64,000 bases of DNA, taken from contig CM056876.1 in assembly GCA_029876055.1 (NCBI GenBank), forward strand, positions 2,480,001 through 2,544,000. The letters run 5' to 3'. The notes under the pieces were generated by a model. That model did no database searches, was not told the origin of the DNA, and worked only from the letters and a program-made list of their open reading frames with translations. Positions 1 through 11,588 of the stretch are shown piece by piece. The stretch is from Madurella fahalii. Lineage: Eukaryota; Ascomycota; Sordariomycetes; Sordariales. The translations under genes and the position numbers were made by a program. The first letter of the stretch is position 1, and every line of letters begins with the position of its first letter.

Positions 1-1256
1 TATACACAGGGGGGGTCCAACGCCGACGTGGTGATAGCTGATGCCTTTGTCAAGAACCTCAGAGATGGCATAGACTGGGATGCGGCTTATGAGGCCGTTG
101 TCTCGGACGCAGAAGGTATGGGCGGCAGTTACCCTTTTTTTTTTCTTTTTTTTTTTTCTTTAGCATCCATATCCCTAACAGCTCAACAGAGGAACCAATC
201 AACTGGGGTCTTGAAGGACGTGGCAATCTCGTCAGCTGGCACGCGGTAGGCTTCATTCCCTGGGACGACATCGACCGCAACGGCACCGGCCCGACGAGCC
301 GCACCGTCAGCCGCGGCGTCGAGTACGCCTACGAAGACTTTTGCATCTCCCTCCTCGCCCAGGGGCTGGGCCACTCGGACGACGCAGCCAAGTACCGCCT
401 CCGCGGCAGCAACTGGCGCAACTACTGGAATGCGGACCAGCGCGACCTGTACCGCGACGAGGCGGGCGAGGTCCAGCAGACGTCCTTCAAGGGCTTCATG
501 CAGCCGCGCCAGGTGAACGGCACGTTCCGGTACCAGAACACGCGCGCCTGCTCCCCGATCCATCGCCAGCACGCGTGTTACTACGACACGGGGCTCGACA
601 CGTACGAGGGCAGCCCCTGGCTGTACAGCTTCTTCGCGCCGCAGGACATGGCGACGCTAATCCGGCTGATGGGCGGGCCCGCCGAGTTCGTCCGCCGCCT
701 CACCTACTTCCACGAGAGCGGCATCTCGTACATGGGCAACGAGCAGGGCTTCCTGCCCGTCTTCCAGTTCCACTACGCCGCCCGCCCCGCCCTGAGCAGC
801 CTGTGGGCCCACCGCTACATCCCCAGCCTGTTCAACGCCAGTGTCAACGGCATCCCCGGCAACGACGACTGCGCCATGGGCGCCTTCAGCGCCTTCGCCA
901 TGATGGGCTTCTTCCCCGTGGCCGGCCAGGACGTGTACCTGCTCACCCCGCCCTTCTTCCCTGAGGTGAGGCTCAAGGCCAAGGAGAAGGGGCGGTGGGC
1001 GGTGATTCGGGTCAGGAATTTTGACCCAGCCGGGGAGAGGATCTATATCAAGAGCGCGAGGCTCAATGGGAAGGAGTACACCAAGAATTGGATAACGCAC
1101 GAATTATTCATCAAAGGCGGGGTGTTGGAGTTGGAGGTGTCGGAAGAAGAAGGGAGCTGGGGGACGAGGGACGAGGACCTGCCGCCAAGTCATCCCGTTC
1201 CCGAGTGGCAGGAGCCGATGTTTACCGGCCATGAGAAAGGGCGGTGGGATACTTGA
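1..1256 (+). CDS. GH92 family alpha-mannosidase, 3' part
   Basis: Partial gene; the 5' end lies outside the window. Visible exons are 1-115 and 190-1256, with a 74-bp intron (116-189) rich in T runs; about 393 residues are seen. The reading frame opens with a GGSNAD segment, and the tail carries GNEQGF and GIPGNDDCAMGAF followed by GFFPVAGQDVYLLTPPFF. These are hallmark segments of glycoside hydrolase family 92, calcium-dependent exo-mannosidases that mostly cleave alpha-1,2 or related mannose linkages on glycans. The Glu of GNEQ and the paired Asp of GNDD match positions that are functionally important in the family. Fungal members are usually secreted, but the signal peptide region is not in view. 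Linkage specificity cannot be read from this fragment. The stop is at 1254-1256. Confidence 0.9.
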
Positions 1257-1413
1257 TAGAGGAGTTTCAGTTTTATACACGCATCAATGAGAGATGAGCT
1301 TCAAGCACACCAAGCGCCTTTGCATTTGCGAGAGTCGACCTCTCGTAACTGGGTATCGCGTCTTGATTTAAACAAACTTTTCGTTCACGTCGTGATTACG
1401 GGGCTGAGCACAC

Positions 1414-2976
1414 TTAGTCCCTGGCCCACGGCGCTTTTGTAACAGAAAACTGATTATTCGCCCTCCCCGGTACGCCCCGCGGAAACGAGGTTGGCGGGGG
1501 CGGCCCGGTATTCGGAACCCCTCCCCGCGGCGGTGTCGGCTCGCTATTCGTCCCAGCCCACGGTGCCCGGGAATACGGAATTCCCGGCCCCGTCGACGGC
1601 CCTGCAAAAGGTGCCGTGGACCCCGATCCAGTTCCAGCCCCGGGTTGAGAGCCTGCCGCACCGCCGGCGGGCGGTTGGTTAGCCATATGCATAGACGGCG
1701 TCGGCGGTGCGGCGTCGGGGTCCTTGTCCCACGAGAACAGTGACCCAAAGGGAAAGTGCTGCACCACGGGGAACTTGGAGAGCACCTCGGCATTGAACAT
1801 CTTAATCATGCCCTTGTTGATCTTGCCCCAGCCGTCCTGTATGCCCGAGACGTCGTACAGGATGGGACTGTGTTCCCAAAAGGGGCCCTTCTTGACGTCG
1901 TTGATGAAGCCGATAGCGGAGAAGTACATGTTGGAGCCACGGTAGAGGTCGACCGTGGCGGGCTTGACCACCTCCGAGGGTTTGGGGGCGCCAGGGGCGG
2001 AGCCCTCCAGCGGCATCGGCTCGGAGCCCGTGATGGGCCGTGTGAGTTGCGCTGAGCCAAAGATATACGGCAGGAAGGAGTGGTCGTCGAGACCCCATAC
2101 CCCGTGAGACCCGGCCGGTTCGAGGTTGTACGTGAGGATCAGCCGGCGGACGACTCTGAGATATCTGCCCACCAAGTCAGCACCTCGCCTTCTCTCAACC
2201 TTTTCAAATACGTCCACTTACGGCTCAAAAACACCCAACACCACCGCCCTCTCCACCTCCCCATCCCCCGGGCCCTCCGTCTCGCCACGAAAAACGCCCA
2301 ACTTCCACAGCCCCCCCAGGAAAGCCAAGAAGCTCAGCTCGTGCCCCGTCCCGTAATCCAGCCGCTGCGCGCTCCCAAACCCTCCCAGGAAATACGCCTG
2401 CACCTCCTCTATCGCCCCTTCCCCCCACCGCCAATCATCCCCCAAACAACCCCGTAACAACTCCCCCACCCTCTCCTCCAGTAAGCCAAACCAGCGCCGG
2501 AATGCTACGTTCCCGAACCGCCGGGGCCCCGCCTCGGGCGGCGCCGCGTCGATCAGCGCCTCCACCTGGCTCAGCATGTCCCTGAGGCGGAGGACGACGG
2601 GGGGTTCGTTGGGGCGCGGGGAGTCGAGGGGGAAGGATCGGATTCGGGTTTGGGGTTTGGATCGTACTGTCCTGCTGGTGGTGGTGGTGGCAGCGGTGGT
2701 GACAGCGTCAGTGGAGGAGGCGGACGAGGGGGGGAGTCTGCGTGGGCAGAGAGCGCGGTTAAGCTGGTAGATGAAGGTGCAGATATCGCGGTAGGCGAGG
2801 GAGGTGAGGAAGTGGGCGAGGTCGGCGCCCGTGTTGATGCATTTCTGCGGAGGGCAGAAGCGGCGGGTTTGGGAGGAGGAAGGTGAGAGGATGGCTAATT
2901 GTGGGAGGTCGGCGGAGGTGGAGGACGATGTTGATGATGGGGTGGGTGTTGCTGTTGGTGCGGGCGGAGGGTCCAT
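1414..2976 (-). CDS. PP2A phosphatase activator, PTPA/Rrd1 type
   Basis: Two exons, complement of 2222-2976 and 1414-2164, give 501 residues. The 57-bp intron (2165-2221) has donor GTAAGT and a CTGAC branch site. Without splicing the frame would stop at a TAA inside the donor, so the intron is required. After splicing, the sequence YLRVVRRLILTYN runs into PAGSHGVWGLDDHSFLPYI, the PTPA signature. PTPA proteins are peptidyl-prolyl isomerase-like activators that help make active PP2A-type phosphatases. The long Pro/Gly-rich C-terminal tail (about residues 400-501) fits the fungal Rrd1 branch rather than Rrd2, which is an inference. I chose the ATG at 2976 because it starts a Pro/Ser/Thr linker before the core. 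An in-frame ATG at 3108 would add 44 residues and cannot be excluded. Confidence 0.9.
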
Positions 2977-3486
2977 TGTCGGATTGTTGTGCCGTGGTCC
3001 AAGGAGGTGCGGTGATTGTTCGGCTGGATATTTGGCTAGGTGCGAGTAATGGGGATTTTCCGTACGAGGTTGGATTTCGAAGCGGGTCGTTGGAGGTGTT
3101 GGTTGCAAAGTGGAAGCTTTGGGAAGGGATGGAACAGCGAGCGGGGTACAAGATACCTTGCGATTGGGGAAATCGACCCCGCTGTCGTCATCGTGGGGTA
3201 ACCTAGGCGGACGGAAGCCACTATATGTTTACCTGTACAGTACTTGGGTCCTGTACATTAGTGAAAGTCTGCATGAGAGGCGAGGTCGTCTATTCTGTAC
3301 ATACCTTAGCCCTAGTTCCTTGGGCCCCGGGTTGCATGGGGGAACAAACATTCGAGCACGCTCACGTTCCAACCTTCAAGTCTTGCTCTCCATGAGAGAA
3401 GGGACTAACTCGTCACGGAGCTTACGTTTAACAGTTATTCTTCAAACCTCCCCCTCCCACCGTCTAATACCTCCCGACATCGTACT
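2977..3486. other. Intergenic stretch between SET gene and PTPA gene
   Basis: About 510 bp between the stop of the upstream minus-strand SET gene and the ATG chosen for the PTPA gene. It should hold the SET gene 3' end and the PTPA promoter. I see no gene and no clear TATA box. Confidence 0.5.
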
Positions 3487-4248
3487 TCACTCCTCTCCTT
3501 CCCTTTCCCTCCTCCCCTGCCAAAACCCCCTCCCATAACTCACGAGGACCTCCTCCCCCGTTGCAATCCCCACAACCCTCGCCTTTCCCACAGCCCTCTT
3601 CCCAGCCGGCAGCACGTAAACTGCCATGCACTTCTCCCCCGTCCTCGCATCCCAGACGACCCGAAATTCGGCATTCGCTCTCTTCGCCCCGGGGACCCCG
3701 CGATAGTCGTTGACGAACCTCGCCTCGTTTCCCATGCGCGCAGCGTCCACGGCCACGTCGGCATCCCGATCCAGCCAGAGGTCGTAGTCTGATTTAGCAT
3801 AGTCGTAATCATTGCCACCGTCATTGCCGGTGTATGCACGCCCGAGGCCGAAGGGCGCGGTGCCAATGTGCACCTCGCCCAGGTATGGTAGGATTAGCTC
3901 GCCCGGGCGTAGATCGCGGGTCGCAAAGAGGCCCGCTTGGCCGTGGGCGGGGTCTTTTAGTTCCGGGTTTGTTAGACTTACTGCACTTGTAGAGATTTAG
4001 TTATTAGGAGGTGGAGACGTACGGTTCGGGTCGGTGATCGGGGTGATGCAGACAGCCGGACATGGGCCCGGCTTGAGACGACGGGGTATCTCTGGGATTG
4101 GGTCAAATGGGTCGGGCCGTGTGCGGATACCGGCGATGTGGGCAGCGGTGAGATGCGGTGAGTACCGGGGTGTCGTGAGGTAGGGTAGGTGGGCTGGCCA
4201 GTTTCTTGGGAGCGGAGCTGTGGCTTCGGCGTTGGATTTGTCGCCCAT
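3487..4248 (-). CDS. SET-domain protein (putative lysine methyltransferase)
   Basis: Two exons, complement of 4023-4248 and 3487-3980, give 239 residues. The intron (3981-4022) is only 42 bp, with GTACGT donor and TGCAG acceptor. After splicing the protein reads GQAGLFATRDLRPGELILPY, the first conserved strand pair of a SET domain. It continues to NEARFVNDYRG, the NHS-like substrate and cofactor segment, and ends with GEEVLVSYGRGFW, the last conserved GE(E/L)xxxxY block. The catalytic-type Tyr of the final block is present. No pre-SET or post-SET cysteine clusters are seen. The protein is therefore a short stand-alone SET protein of the kind common in fungi, with unknown target. Histone and non-histone substrates are both possible. 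The start at 4248 is the first ATG that gives the WPAHLPYLT-type N-terminus. Confidence 0.85.
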
Positions 4249-6058
4249 TTTCAGGCTATTGTGGGCTGACCAAGGCCGTGTGGATGGTAAATTTCTCACT
4301 TATAGGAGGAAAGGACAGGAAGGCTTTATTTCCTTGTCCGGGTAGCTTGGTGGAATAGGAGGTTGCTGGTCTATTCGTTGCTTGAATGTCTAGATCCGGT
4401 AAGGGCTGCGTTCAACCAGCAAAGAAAACGAACCGTGGTTCTCGCCGGGATTTTACCGACTCTGGGCCCTGCTGGCCTGCCTTGCAAGGCAACTAATAAT
4501 GTATTTCCCATTCCTATCCATCATATCGAAAAGGAGGTAACAGGTAAGGATTTGTCTCGCCTCTGACAGTGTCGAAGAGCAATTTCCTGGCCAGGGCTAG
4601 CCCTTCGCCGTCTAACCCCCCTATTTGACTCCCGAAGGACAAGTCCCTCATCAAGAACTTCAGTCCGTCGTCAACAAAAAACCTTTATATAATCCCTCAT
4701 CGCGCTCCTCATCCGACACAAAGGACTGTTAACGTTGAGGCGTTGTTGACGTTGAGATGCTATTTACATGGACAAGCTCTACAGTTACAGATCCGTCGTT
4801 GACTATTATATCAGTTGAGGCTGTTGGTAGCATCTGCATGATCAAGTGTCGAGGTGTCCTGCAGCCTAAGGCAAAGACCGCCATGATTGGCTTTGCCGCG
4901 GATTGAGGATTTCGATATGTACTGCGTTGCGAAGCATCTGCTTGTAATGAGTTAATTGCGCAAGGCAGAGGAAATTCGTCATGTCAGTTTCCACGACTTC
5001 AACCACCAAGAACTCATCTACCAGGTGCCGGGTCATCATATACCTTTCCAATGTAAAGTCTACCAAGTACACCTCATCTTCCTCCTATCCACGCCAGTTT
5101 CACTCCAGACAACATACTCGCTACCTCCACTGACGACAGTCACGACTGAGCTATGCTAGTCACCATAACTTGGCAGATACTGATTATTGATATTATCCAT
5201 TCCCCTTAATAGTTTTCTTGTAAAGGCGAGGACAAAAGGTGTCTTAGATTATCGGCTTCACGTGGGGTCTTTTAAAAATAGAGATATAACTGATATTGTT
5301 GCAGCTGCCCTACTCTCGGTAACATATCACTGTCATGTGCCAAGTATGCTACCGGGGGACTCCGAGAGACGTTCATATGTCTATGAACTTCGCCTAGTGT
5401 GATACAGTAGTAACAACAGCCGCCTTGCCAGAGAACGTCCGAACATTTACCCTCTCCAGACACTGGATGTAATCCAGAGGATCAACACTTTGGGTATAAG
5501 AATGCTCTCCGGAGCTTCCGATAAGCCAGTCTAATCGTTGAAGCCCTTGATATCAAGTACTGCTACTGCCTTTCCACCTCCTGAGGTTCAGTGTGGCGTA
5601 TGGCTCGGAACGGTGACTGCAGGTTTCATTGTATAGCGGTAGAGGAGGAGACGGGGTCCGAGTCAACACGGCCCGACAACTACGACTTTGGAAGCTTAAT
5701 CCGAACCAACGATAAAGGACATGCGACCTCCGGAGATGCCGGAGAAATAGATAGAAATGAAGAGAAGGATAGAAAATGGAACGAGTAAATATCAAGAGGG
5801 GCTCTATATTAATAACCTACTGTATAGCAAGATGCCTTTGACAGTCCGAAGAGACGATCTCTCGGAATGCACGTGCGTAGAAAGTCATTCCTAGTGCTTG
5901 TCGTATCCAAAATGTAGTTTGTGAATGGCACGCGTAGTCGCCTGCGAGTAATTTAATCAAGATATATATGCCTCGCTTTTTCCGTAAGCCCCATCAACCG
6001 TTGTCACCCAGTGTCCTATATGGTCTGCTGCGCCAAACCCTTGTAAAGATTGAGCACC
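4249..6058. other. Long intergenic stretch with no recognised gene
   Basis: About 1.8 kb between Rad4 (3' side) and the SET gene (5' side), both on the minus strand. Parts of 4740-5960 are more AT-rich than the flanking coding DNA, and only short frames without codon-use support occur. I see no transposon ends, tRNA or 5S rRNA boxes. It should include the SET promoter. Confidence 0.5.
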
Positions 6059-8781
6059 TTATTCAACCAAAAACCCCCCACCACCGCCGTCATCCTCTTC
6101 ATCCGGCACAAAAAAACCCCCTCCTCCCATATCATCGTCACTCCCAGCGTCTTCCATACCAGCATCCGCTTCGGTTACCAACTCCTTCCCCTTCCCCTTC
6201 CCCTTCCCATTATCTTCAACTCCCTCCCCTTCCACCACCTCCGCTTCATCCACTCCTGCCCAAATCCTCTCCCTAATTCTCAACCCCTTCAAAAACCGAC
6301 TCCACATCCTCAACGCAGCCTTTGTCCTCCTCTCCCGTTCCATCTCAGCCTCCATATCCTCTAGCCCCTCCACGACTGCCTGTACCGCCTCTCCGGCCTC
6401 CTCAGGCACGACAACCCCCTTCAGCACAGCCGTGCCATATCTCCCCTTAAACTCAAACCCAGTCAGCGCAGGTGCATAATCCACCCCCAGAATAAACGCC
6501 GCCTGCGCGGCCCGTTCATGGGTTATATGCACCCCTCCCGGTGGGACCATGCTGGGAACGTAAACATCCACGTTCCCAAACTTGTTCTTCGGCACGCGTC
6601 CGCCCACCACAGGCGGCGCGGTGTACAGCTCGGTCTGCTCCAGCATATATATCGGCGTCCCCCCCAGCGCATCCCCGAACAGCCCCACCCGGTCTGGATC
6701 ATCATCCTCCTCCTCTTCCTCCCCGTCATCCCCGTAGTCACTACCAAATCTTCCCCCCTTCCTCCTACCCTTCCGCTTCGGAAGAATCTTAACCGCCTCC
6801 TCCCCCTCCTTCACCACCCTCCCCAAGCGATACCACTTCTCCCTCGTCCTGGCAACCCTCACATCCGCCCGCCGATAGACCCTCTCCAGCTTCGCACCGG
6901 CCTTGGCCCCCGCGCTGACCGTCCCGGCGGCTTGCGCCCCGGGTCGGAGCACCTCGTGTCGCCGGAGGTGCCGCTCCAGGGCGTACACGGGGTGGTCCTT
7001 GAAGTCGGCCACGTTGCGCGGCATGGGCTCGCGCGCCTCCTCGGCGGCCAGCTCGTTCAGCTCGATCTGGTCGAGGTCGGTCTGTACGGGGCGGGTGTAC
7101 CGCCGCAGGGCGAGACGCGGCCACCACCCTGAGCGGGGGTCGTTGCTTGGGTTACTGGTGCTGCTAGTGGTGGCGGTGATTGTTGTTGATGATGATGTCA
7201 TGGGGTTGTCGATGCGCATCTTGCGGGTCTTGGAGTTGTACGCTTTGGCGTAGCGGCGGGTCACGTCCCGCGCGCTTCCGTCAGCGTCGAACGCGACGAC
7301 GTAGCTCATGCTGTTTAAGGAATCTGAGGCCGGGGGTTCGAGGGCGCGGGGTTTCCGTTGTGTGTTGGTGACGAGCGGGTCGACCGGGTACCATTTTTGG
7401 TGGGCTACGTCCAGGACTTCGGTCCAATAGACTGGAAAGGTGGACTCGCCGCGGATTTTCTTGGGAGTTACGGGGGCTGGCTGAGGGGTTGGGTGGGATG
7501 GGACAGCCATGGAGGGGATGTTGTATGCGGCGGCATGTGGATGGCCAAGCCGCCGGCGGGGAGAGGGCGTCGTGGAGCTGGCTTGGAATTCGGGGAATTT
7601 CGTTTCGTGTTTTGCCACTGCTGCTGCGTAAAGTTCGGCCTTTGACGGCTGACGCTGCTGGGGTTGGGGAGTTCGTTGCTTTGGCATCGGAGGGGCACCC
7701 GGGACACAGGACAGGGGCTGCAGAGAGCAAACCAACCGAGCATTGACCCCGGCTGACCGCAGGAGAGCGCAAAACAGCTGGGCGCCAACGTCCCGGGAGC
7801 CTTTGAGTGTTCGTGCTGCCTCGAGAAAATCGCTCTTCTCCAGGACTGAGTCAAAGTCGTCTGGAAGTCGGTACTAGGGAGTTGCATTAGCCTAGATAGC
7901 GGCTGAGATAATAAGCACCTACGTACATTTTTAAGCTGTTCTTCGTCCTCTGCCCACAACGCCCTCCGTAACCCCCGTTCCGTGATGGCGAATTTCAACC
8001 TGAACATCTCCTTGGCCTCCTGCAGACCTTGCTTCAGGGATTCTGTCCGCCCGAACTGGTTCAGCGTGGCCCTAGGAACTAACAGAGTGGCTGTCTTCTC
8101 TGGAAGCAGCGGTCGAAGGGCATCCTGAACGTTGGGGTCGTTACACCACCAGTTCCTACGCTCCACGTGCGAGAGGAGGCAGAGAAGGTGCAACTTGTGG
8201 ATCTCGACGCGGCGTTCTTTTTCCTCTCTATTAATGGCCTTGCGGCGGTCTCCACGTCGCGGTGCAGCCATAGCCATATGAGCAGAGAGATCTAGACTCA
8301 ACTCCTTGGGCTCGTCATCAACCAATGCACTTGACGGCCCCCCCGGCTCAATCTCTACTTCCTCAAACGCAAGCTCGTCGTCGGCATCTTCGTCGTCATC
8401 GTCAGAGTCTCTGGTAATGGTCTGTACTGTGGGAGGGGGCAAGACGTCTTCAAATTCAATATTTTCGTCGTCACTGGCCTCATCGTTGAGTGTGTTAGAT
8501 GGTTTCTGTTTGTTCGGCTTGGCCATCTGGCCATTGTCTTCCTTGGGCGTGTCGGACTGGACGCGTCTCTCCCCTGGACGCTTCCGTTTCAACGGCCGTT
8601 CAGAGGTGCCGGCGTCCTGATGCGCAATCTCGGCTCTCGCCTCAACCAACATTTCTCGGTATACATCTGGAACTGCGGCATTTCTGCCGGCAGTTGCCTT
8701 CCGTGAGCCGGATCGTGAGGTGACACTCCGCGTGACCCTCGGGCTCGCGTCGGCAGGCGCAGCGCGTTTTCTGGCCACCAT
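6059..8781 (-). CDS. rad4: DNA repair protein Rad4/XPC family
   Basis: Two exons, complement of 7927-8781 and 6059-7873, with a 53-bp phase-0 intron (7874-7926, donor GTACGT), give 889 residues. The N-terminal 200 residues are basic and then acidic, with a DSDDDDEDADDE run. A transglutaminase-like fold follows (HLLCLLSHVERRNWW, then LFCALLRSAGVNARLVCSL, and HQKWYPVDPLV near residue 435). Next come the beta-hairpin domains: BHD1 around HPVYALERHLRRHEVL near residue 571, BHD2, and BHD3 around NVDVYVPSMVPPGGVHI near residue 730, ending ALTGFEFKGRYGTAVLKGVV. Rad4/XPC recognises helix-distorting lesions and starts global nucleotide excision repair in the nucleus with Rad23. The acidic C-terminal tail ends in DEEDDGGGGGFLVE. 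Confidence 0.95.
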
Positions 8782-9695
8782 ATCTGTGAGGTTGTACCAA
8801 ATATTGCGATGAGGTATAGGAAATCTTGTGGTGCCCGCCGCAGGGTGTTCTAATGGTATGCGGAGCTTTTCACACCACCCGTGGCGAAGTCATGAGCCCA
8901 CGTCAACCCGCGCCTGCCCCTGTGGCGATTATCACGCGAAATCACGTGGATTGCATCGAACAGATAGTTCGCAGCTGTCAGATTACATTGACAGCTGTTA
9001 ACGACTGGCAGCATCTACATAACTGATTTTGTCCGTATAAAATAATAAATATCATGAATGCAGGGGACCTCTTAGTCTGTTACACATGGAAGTAATAAAT
9101 TATTATCTTTCTGTTGTAACTGACTAGCCTTTGGTATTGTTGTTTCCTGTTACTTGATGCAGGTTTCAGCCGGCCCATATGGCACGATTTTCCGATGTAA
9201 ATAGCGGCAGAAGGCGGGCACACCCTTCAGAAGTAGAGCAGCATATGAACAATAATAATAAGAAAAATAACAAGTATGAGTACAACTTTACATTGACTTT
9301 GTAGAGAGTATTTGAAAAGGAGCTGAAATGGGTTGTGTGATACGGAATCACCGGCAGCGGGCAACTGATTTACAGCAACATTGACTTCAATAATAGACGA
9401 GTAATCAGAAAAAAAGCGAGTTTATCAACGTAAAAACTGAATCGCTAGCATGATTGCCAGGTAAACCCAGCAATAAACAGGGCACAACACTTTCCAGCAC
9501 TTCGCCGCAACTGAATCTAGCCAGGGATGGATTGTTGCCAATTATTTCTAATGTAAGGATAACTCCAGGAAGTCTAAGCAGAAACAATGGTAGCCCAGTA
9601 CAGAAATATGCTCTATCTTTGCTCTGTGCGCCCCCGGTTTGTCCTTTATATACAACAACAAATAATACCCGCCTGTAAGGTATCTTCCATCCCAC
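8782..9695. other. Intergenic stretch (Rad4 promoter, carrier 3' region)
   Basis: About 0.9 kb, AT-rich especially at 9030-9300. It should contain the Rad4 promoter at the left end and the 3' untranslated region of the mitochondrial carrier gene at the right. I see no gene. Confidence 0.5.
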
Positions 9696-10907
9696 CTAAG
9701 CCTCACCGTCCCTCATCTTGCGGAAAAAGTCCATCACCCCGGTGTAGACGACGAGCAAGATACCACCGCCGGGGCCCAACCTCAGAACCTTGGGCACGAA
9801 GCCCTTGTAGAGAGCACCAAATCCTTCTTCCTTGGCAACCGTGGCCACAGCCGGCCATGCCCAGTTGTATTTAGGCGTCTGCCCTGCAACCTTGACCGTG
9901 TTCTGAATCCGGGACTTGACAACATCCATGGGTGTGTTGAGAATAGTGCCGACGGTTCCGCCGACGGTACCGGCGAGAATATCGTTGGCTGTCTGGCCCT
10001 TCTTGGTCTCGGCCTTGGGGAGCAACTGGCGGACCTGGAAGATGCAGCCGAAGTAGCCGGCGTTCCAAAGGATATGGCGCCATAATGTGGATTCGAGACC
10101 GTTATACATGGCCAGAATACCCTCATTACGCACTGTCTTGACGACGACATCAATCATGCCGTTGTACTTGCCGGCCGACGCCTTGTCCTGGAGGCGGATC
10201 TTGACTAGCTCGAAGGGCACCACGACGAAAGACTCTGTCGCACCGGCCGAGGCACCCGTCAGGACCGACAGGGACTGCGTCATGGTCTGCTGGCCAAACA
10301 GCTCCCGGTAGAACTTCCCCCATTTGTCGTTGGCGGCGAACTTGGTGGCACGCTTGGGCGCCTCCATGAGGATTGGGGCCGTGATGCCGCGGTACAGTCT
10401 CGAGAAGCTGACAAAAGGTCAACACCACCATTTCCGGCGCATCCGCGAACCAGCCAGGCCATGCATACCCCTCATTGCGGATGATCTTCTGGAAGCAGTC
10501 CAGCATGCCATTGTATGTATCGGCACCAGCGCCCTTGCCCGTCTGAAGCTGTCTGCTCGGTCGTCAGCCGGGGCGCATCGATATGGGCCAGTGGCGCTTT
10601 CTCACACTCTTGTCTTGACGACATCTAGGGGGTACCTAACAAGTAGCGGGGTCAGTTTCCGGGACACGCGACCACAACTGGCGGTGACTTACATAACCAG
10701 AATCTACGCGCAAACACGTGTTAGCAGGTCAATTGAGCTGCATCGGAATCATCGGCCAGCGTACTTCGGAAACGCCAGCAACGGCGCCTGGTAGTCGTCA
10801 TGGTTAGCCGCCCGGGTTTTTGCGAGCTGTTTTCGTGGATGCTTCGGAAGCTGCTTACCGGCCATGAAGGTGTAGCCAAATGGCAGCGGGGCCTTTTCTG
10901 ATGCCAT
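9696..10907 (-). CDS. Mitochondrial 2-oxodicarboxylate carrier
   Basis: Six exons, complement of 10859-10907, 10765-10787, 10693-10703, 10606-10635, 10469-10552 and 9696-10407, give 302 residues. Introns are 71, 61, 57, 53 and 61 bp. Three mitochondrial carrier signatures are present: YPLDVVKTR, VPFELVKIR and TPMDVVKSR. Each precedes a pair of transmembrane helices, as expected for a six-helix inner-membrane antiporter of about 300 residues. The flanking text (KGAGADTYNGMLDC, YRGITAPILMEAPKRATKF, GAPGG-like carboxyl end LRLGPGGGILLVVY) matches the Odc1/Odc2 group. That group exchanges 2-oxoadipate or 2-oxoglutarate across the inner membrane and links lysine and glutamate metabolism to the TCA cycle. 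Substrate choice is inferred from the family. Exon 3 is an 11-nt microexon. The first four exons together hold only 113 nt. Confidence 0.92.
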
Positions 10908-10957
10908 CTTGCGATGTCAGAAGTGGTCTAGGGCCAAAACTGGAGAAAGAGGGGGAA

Positions 10958-10983
10958 AAAAGTCAAAAGTCAAAAGTCAAAAG
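10958..10983. repeat. Three tandem AAAAGTC heptamers in carrier leader
   Basis: AAAAGTC occurs at 10958-10964, 10965-10971 and 10972-10978, followed by AAAAG. It lies about 50-75 bp upstream of the carrier ATG (read as GACTTTT on the coding strand), so it is probably in the 5' leader or core promoter. Confidence 0.8.
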
Positions 10984-11580
10984 GAACGAGAGCTGTCTAG
11001 GATATTAGTATCAAAGCAGCGGAATGCAGAAAAAAAAAAGTTGATAGGTTGTCACCCGAACTCGGCAAGCCGCGGTGTTGCACTGAAGTAGGTTCCTGCG
11101 ATTCACCTGCGGGCCCCCACAACTGGGCAGATTCATCCGCGGGGAGACGACATCGGAGAGCCCAGCCCCCTGGTTCAGATCTGCGCAGCGCATGCCCTGC
11201 CACCTAACGCCGCTACCGTACTCGATTACATAAGGGCCTGGAAACGGAAACGAATATCGGGAAAAGGTCGCTCTTTCCACAGCCTGCCAAGGCGCAGTCA
11301 AGTATAAAGAAACGCACAGCTGCTCAGTTTACCGCATATATGCTCCGACCTTCCATATGCATGTTCAAAATCCAATGCAGGTATCCTAATCTTGCATCTC
11401 AACAGACTTGCGACTGGGCTGTTATCTGCAAGAGCTCGAAGCATGAGCATTGAACCAGTCTCCCGATTGGCTGGCTTGAAAGCCCTGGACCAGGGAGTAA
11501 TTGAATAACGCGGGGCTATCTCGATGATTGCTCATGATTCACGAACGGGCAATCTAGCACCTAACCTCTTTTCGCGACGC

Positions 11581-11588
11581 ATATAAAT
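11581..11588 (+). promoter_or_regulatory. TATA-like box upstream of IBTK-like gene
   Basis: The sequence ATATAAAT lies about 360 bp before the ATG at 11945, followed by a CT-rich stretch where transcription could start. This is a motif match only. There is no transcript evidence. Confidence 0.35.

Noticed and set aside
4740..5960. AT-richer interval as a possible RIP-mutated relic
   Set aside because: The bias is mild, and no repeat partner or TE-like reading frame with many stops could be seen.
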